Shown: positions 20,039 through 22,373 of the stretch, in pieces
How positions within the stretch are numbered: the first letter of the stretch is position 1
Layout: the number at the start of each line of letters is the position of its first letter
NCBI GenBank assembly: GCA_020650975.1
Contig: JAIPMN010019338.1
Location: 1-22,373 of the forward strand
Direction: 5' to 3'
From: Apostichopus californicus
Lineage: Eukaryota > Echinodermata > Holothuroidea > Aspidochirotida > Stichopodidae
Length of the DNA stretch: 22,373 bases
The notes under the pieces: model-generated
The model's input: only the letters and a program-made list of their open reading frames with translations
Database searches by the model: none
What the model was told of the DNA's origin: nothing
Made by a program: the position numbers and the translations under genes

Positions 20039-20418
20039 TTGAACCTGGGATGTAGCCTCTGCCCCCCCCCCCACACACACCCCAACCCTAACAAAAGGCC
20101 TGTCGATTTTTTATTCCAATTTTATTAACATATTAATCATATAAAATAAACGGATACTACAGATACAGGGTGAAAATGTTCTTTCAAAATGCTTCCAAGA
20201 AAGGCAAGAAAGGACGAAAGAGGGAAAAACAACGCTTGCAAAAAGCAGTTCTTCAAAATTCCATCTTAAGTATAGGCTACTCCGAAATGTTTCAAAATCT
20301 CAGTGAAATCCTCGACATCTTTGACCTCTTGAAAAAAGAAAAAAAATTGTAACATTTCTTCGACATTAGACATGTATGAAGTTCATGTACCCAAGTTTCA
20401 AAGTAACGTTCAGAGTCG
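20039..20418 (+). repeat. 380-bp block present in copy B, absent from copy C
   Basis: Copy C reads from CCACGGGCTTTTTAA directly into GCTTTATTGG, whereas copy B carries about 380 bp between the matching points. The block holds a C tract with CACACACA (about 20062-20080) and a basic reading frame (20176-20352). No target duplication or terminal repeat is clear, so it may be an insertion in B or a loss in C. Confidence 0.55.
20176..20352 (+). CDS. Small basic reading frame, doubtful
   Basis: 58 codons from the first ATG (the frame stays open through a GTG at 20170 and further upstream). It begins with a Lys/Arg-rich stretch KKGKKGRKREKQRLQK, followed by a helix-like SEILDIFDLLKKEKKL tail. I do not recognise a family. 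It sits wholly inside the 380-bp block that copy C lacks, which suggests a fragment carried in with that block, such as an exon or the tail of an element protein. A chance frame in A-rich DNA is equally possible. No strong splice acceptor precedes it. Confidence 0.2.
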   Translation: MFFQNASKKGKKGRKREKQRLQKAVLQNSILSIGYSEMFQNLSEILDIFDLLKKEKKL

Positions 20419-20485
20419 AGCTTTATTGGATTTAAGTATAAACTCATTCTTTACACATTATACATGTTATAATTACGTCTGAGAA

Positions 20486-22014
20486 CAGTATAATCCTGCT
20501 AACAACGACCGATTCCTATATAGTGCGCACGGTCTGTCTTAGTCAATGGTGTAGCGAACAACAATTCTATTTAGGTGTTACTTTTAAATCGATTAAAGCA
20601 ACACACCGGCACTGCATTGTATCGCCAGGGTAACCGTGACAATCGCATAGAACGTGTGTGTTATAATTATGTATTCAGTCGTGGCGTTTTGGTAGATTGT
20701 ACATTGGCTGAATTGGTCCCAGACTTGCGTGTTATAAACAGCACATTATTAAACGAATACATTGCAAATCGAAAGATAAACATATAATACACATACCATA
20801 CGTTCTGTGCTACCGTTATATATGCACACCGATACGGTTACATATTCACTATTCACTATCACGAGTAGTGACATATGACACAATAAGCTAGGGAACTTAT
20901 CGAAGGCATAATTTTAAAGTTAGTTATTTCTACCTGTTGTAATATTTTGAATTCATATTCAATAGAGGTACAATTTGAAGTTTGGGGATATAGGCTTTAG
21001 GAAACACAAAAACAACAGAACTTATCGTCGTAATTGACTATATTCAACATAAAAGTGTTAACATGATATACGGTAGCTATCATTTCTTTTGTACTAAATG
21101 AGGACTGAAATCACAACGTTCCCCTGAATTGCACAGTGAAGCCCTAGTCTAAGCTGTAACCTACGTACAATTCATTAACGCGGTGAGCTACACTCTATTC
21201 ATTAAATGTTGCATGTATTTGAATTGTGCGGGAAGTGTGAAACGGCTTCTTATAAATTGTTTAAACTGTGTAAGTGTCACGTGAACTAAGAAGATAAGTG
21301 TGCAGAAAGCGAGGCTGATGTTGAAAGTATACAATCTCGGCAGAACCGTAGACATTTTTATACAGAAAGAATTGCTATTCGAGGACAAATAAGGAGATTG
21401 TTTACAGTCCAATATGAATAATAAATAATCACATCGCTCAGGGAACATTGAAGGCCAAAACAAGTACCTCAACAATTTCTTAAGCGTATTTCGACAACTA
21501 CTTAATTTATATTTGCTTCTCTGGTCAGTCAAATGACCTACGGGTAATTTACAATAAACTCTACTAGAGATATTCTTCAAGGTGCATTATATAATCGTTC
21601 GATTTTTCTTCTCTCTATTGTTTAAGGAGGTTAACATCATCGTGTCTCGGATCAAATATCATTCCCACTGTGATTGGAAGGTTGTTCTAACAAATACTCT
21701 TATTCGTGCTGCTGAAAGTAGCGTTGTCCACGTATAGCAGTGATCCTATACTTCCCATCTGCATATAACATCCACCCTATTTCCTGACAGGACCTACCAT
21801 CGCTAGCACGTTTTTGTTCCCCTTCCAGATTTGCAATACGCAGTTTTCATCCAATCAGATTGCTCGTGACGACAGCATCAATAATGACAACTGCTTGGAA
21901 GTTGGAAGACTTATACTGAAACAGAAGAATGATAAGGTCCATTGGACTTAAAATGTCAAAACATGAATGAGTACATTGACGTCACTGAAACATGGTGTCT
22001 AAGCTGAACACATT
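20486..22014. other. Copy B-specific stretch without recognised gene
   Basis: About 1.5 kb found in neither copy A nor copy C. It has frames at 20575-20787 (plus, non-ATG start, no resemblance) and 21580-21188 (minus). No repeat, RNA gene or promoter was identified. Confidence 0.5.
21188..21580 (-). CDS. Uncharacterised 130-codon frame with one possible membrane segment, doubtful
   Basis: Starts with ATG at 21580. A second ATG at codon 76 (21355) would begin a short polar leader followed by ISLAFCTLIFLVHVTLTQF, a plausible signal-anchor, then a basic stretch. That resembles the first exon of a type II Golgi membrane enzyme, but no catalytic domain follows before the stop, and the possible donor near the end is poor. 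Without a second copy (copies A and C lack this region) conservation cannot be judged. A chance frame is most likely. Confidence 0.18.
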   Translation of the reverse strand: MKNISSRVYCKLPVGHLTDQRSKYKLSSCRNTLKKLLRYLFWPSMFPERCDYLLFILDCKQSPYLSSNSNSFCIKMSTVLPRLYTFNISLAFCTLIFLVHVTLTQFKQFIRSRFTLPAQFKYMQHLMNRV

Positions 22015-22373
22015 AGTTTTTGTTTTTGATCGACCTGTGACACTAAGTTAAGTCTAGTTACTGTTTTTTTCTTTCAAACGCCCTAACTTTACTGTTAATG
22101 CTTGGAACATATGTTAACCTTACTTATATACATACGCTTCATTTCATTCGGTTCGTGTTTTATGTTATCCAAGATTCGTGAGCCTATCTATTGAAATCGG
22201 AATTCGACTCGTGGAATGGTTACACTAAAATTAACTTAACGACGCGAGTTCACAAGTCTTGAATAAATATACGCAAAACATGACAGCAGCAACAGCTTGA
22301 TTTGGTACAGTAAGTACAGTGCGCGACTAGGTTAGGACTCTAGTTAGTCTGAATTTTGAGTTTGCTAAATGAT

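Larger units (their letters stand above)
17173..22373 (+). repeat. Long duplicated segment, copy B
   Basis: Collinear partner of copy A in direct orientation, starting TATAGCTGATACTGG and still matching at the right window edge, so its right end lies outside. It carries a 241-bp retrotransposed insertion (18448-18688) absent from A, and it keeps the empty site of A's solo LTR at 18989-18994. After AGTTTT (19952-19957) it has about 2.06 kb absent from A, ending in AGTTTT at 22015-22020 where the match resumes. Parts of that block (19958-20038, 20419-20485) occur in copy C. No convincing gene is present: the 64-codon minus frame at 18352-18158 is the counterpart of that in A and differs at about eleven residues. 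Confidence 0.85.

Overview
This is AT-rich, gene-poor, repeat-rich nuclear DNA from an animal, most likely a marine invertebrate. I judge this from a minus-strand gene with consensus GT-AG splice sites and an AATAAA polyadenylation signal, a Penelope-like retroelement remnant, a solo LTR, tRNA-like SINE pieces and a long diverged duplication. Species cannot be read from the sequence. The domain mix (death fold plus B-box plus propeller-like tail) is the kind expanded in echinoderms, lancelets and molluscs, but that is inference.

Layout. Positions 1-79 are a microsatellite. 76-3957 is copy A of a long duplicated segment, interrupted by a 941-bp solo LTR (1648-2588). 3958-8689 holds no recognisable gene, only a tRNA-like SINE fragment (4607-4685) and a G-tract with an unresolved base (5547-5588). 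8690-9318 is a partial third copy (C) of the duplicated segment. 9319-12981 has two tandem duplications but no gene. 12982-15405 is the one convincing gene, on the minus strand. 15470-16404 is a broken Penelope-like element on the plus strand. 16723-17172 is a pair of tRNA-like repeats. 17173 to the window end is copy B of the long segment, with a small LINE/SINE-type insertion (18448-18688) and extra sequence (19958-22014) absent from copy A.

The gene. Two exons (15400-15115 and 14485-13035, minus strand) join in matching phase across a 629-bp intron to give a predicted 578-residue protein: an N-terminal death-effector-like helical domain, a B-box zinc finger, a coiled coil and a beta-propeller-like C-terminal half. 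No RING finger is visible. It looks like a cytoplasmic TRIM-related adaptor fused to a death-fold interaction domain, possibly acting in innate immune or apoptotic signalling.

The duplicated copies serve as each other's pre-insertion control. Copy B preserves the empty target site of the solo LTR in copy A, copy A preserves the empty target site of the short retrotransposon in copy B, and copy C shows that part of the sequence missing from A was probably deleted there. The long repeat has no convincing coding capacity and is not assigned to a known family.
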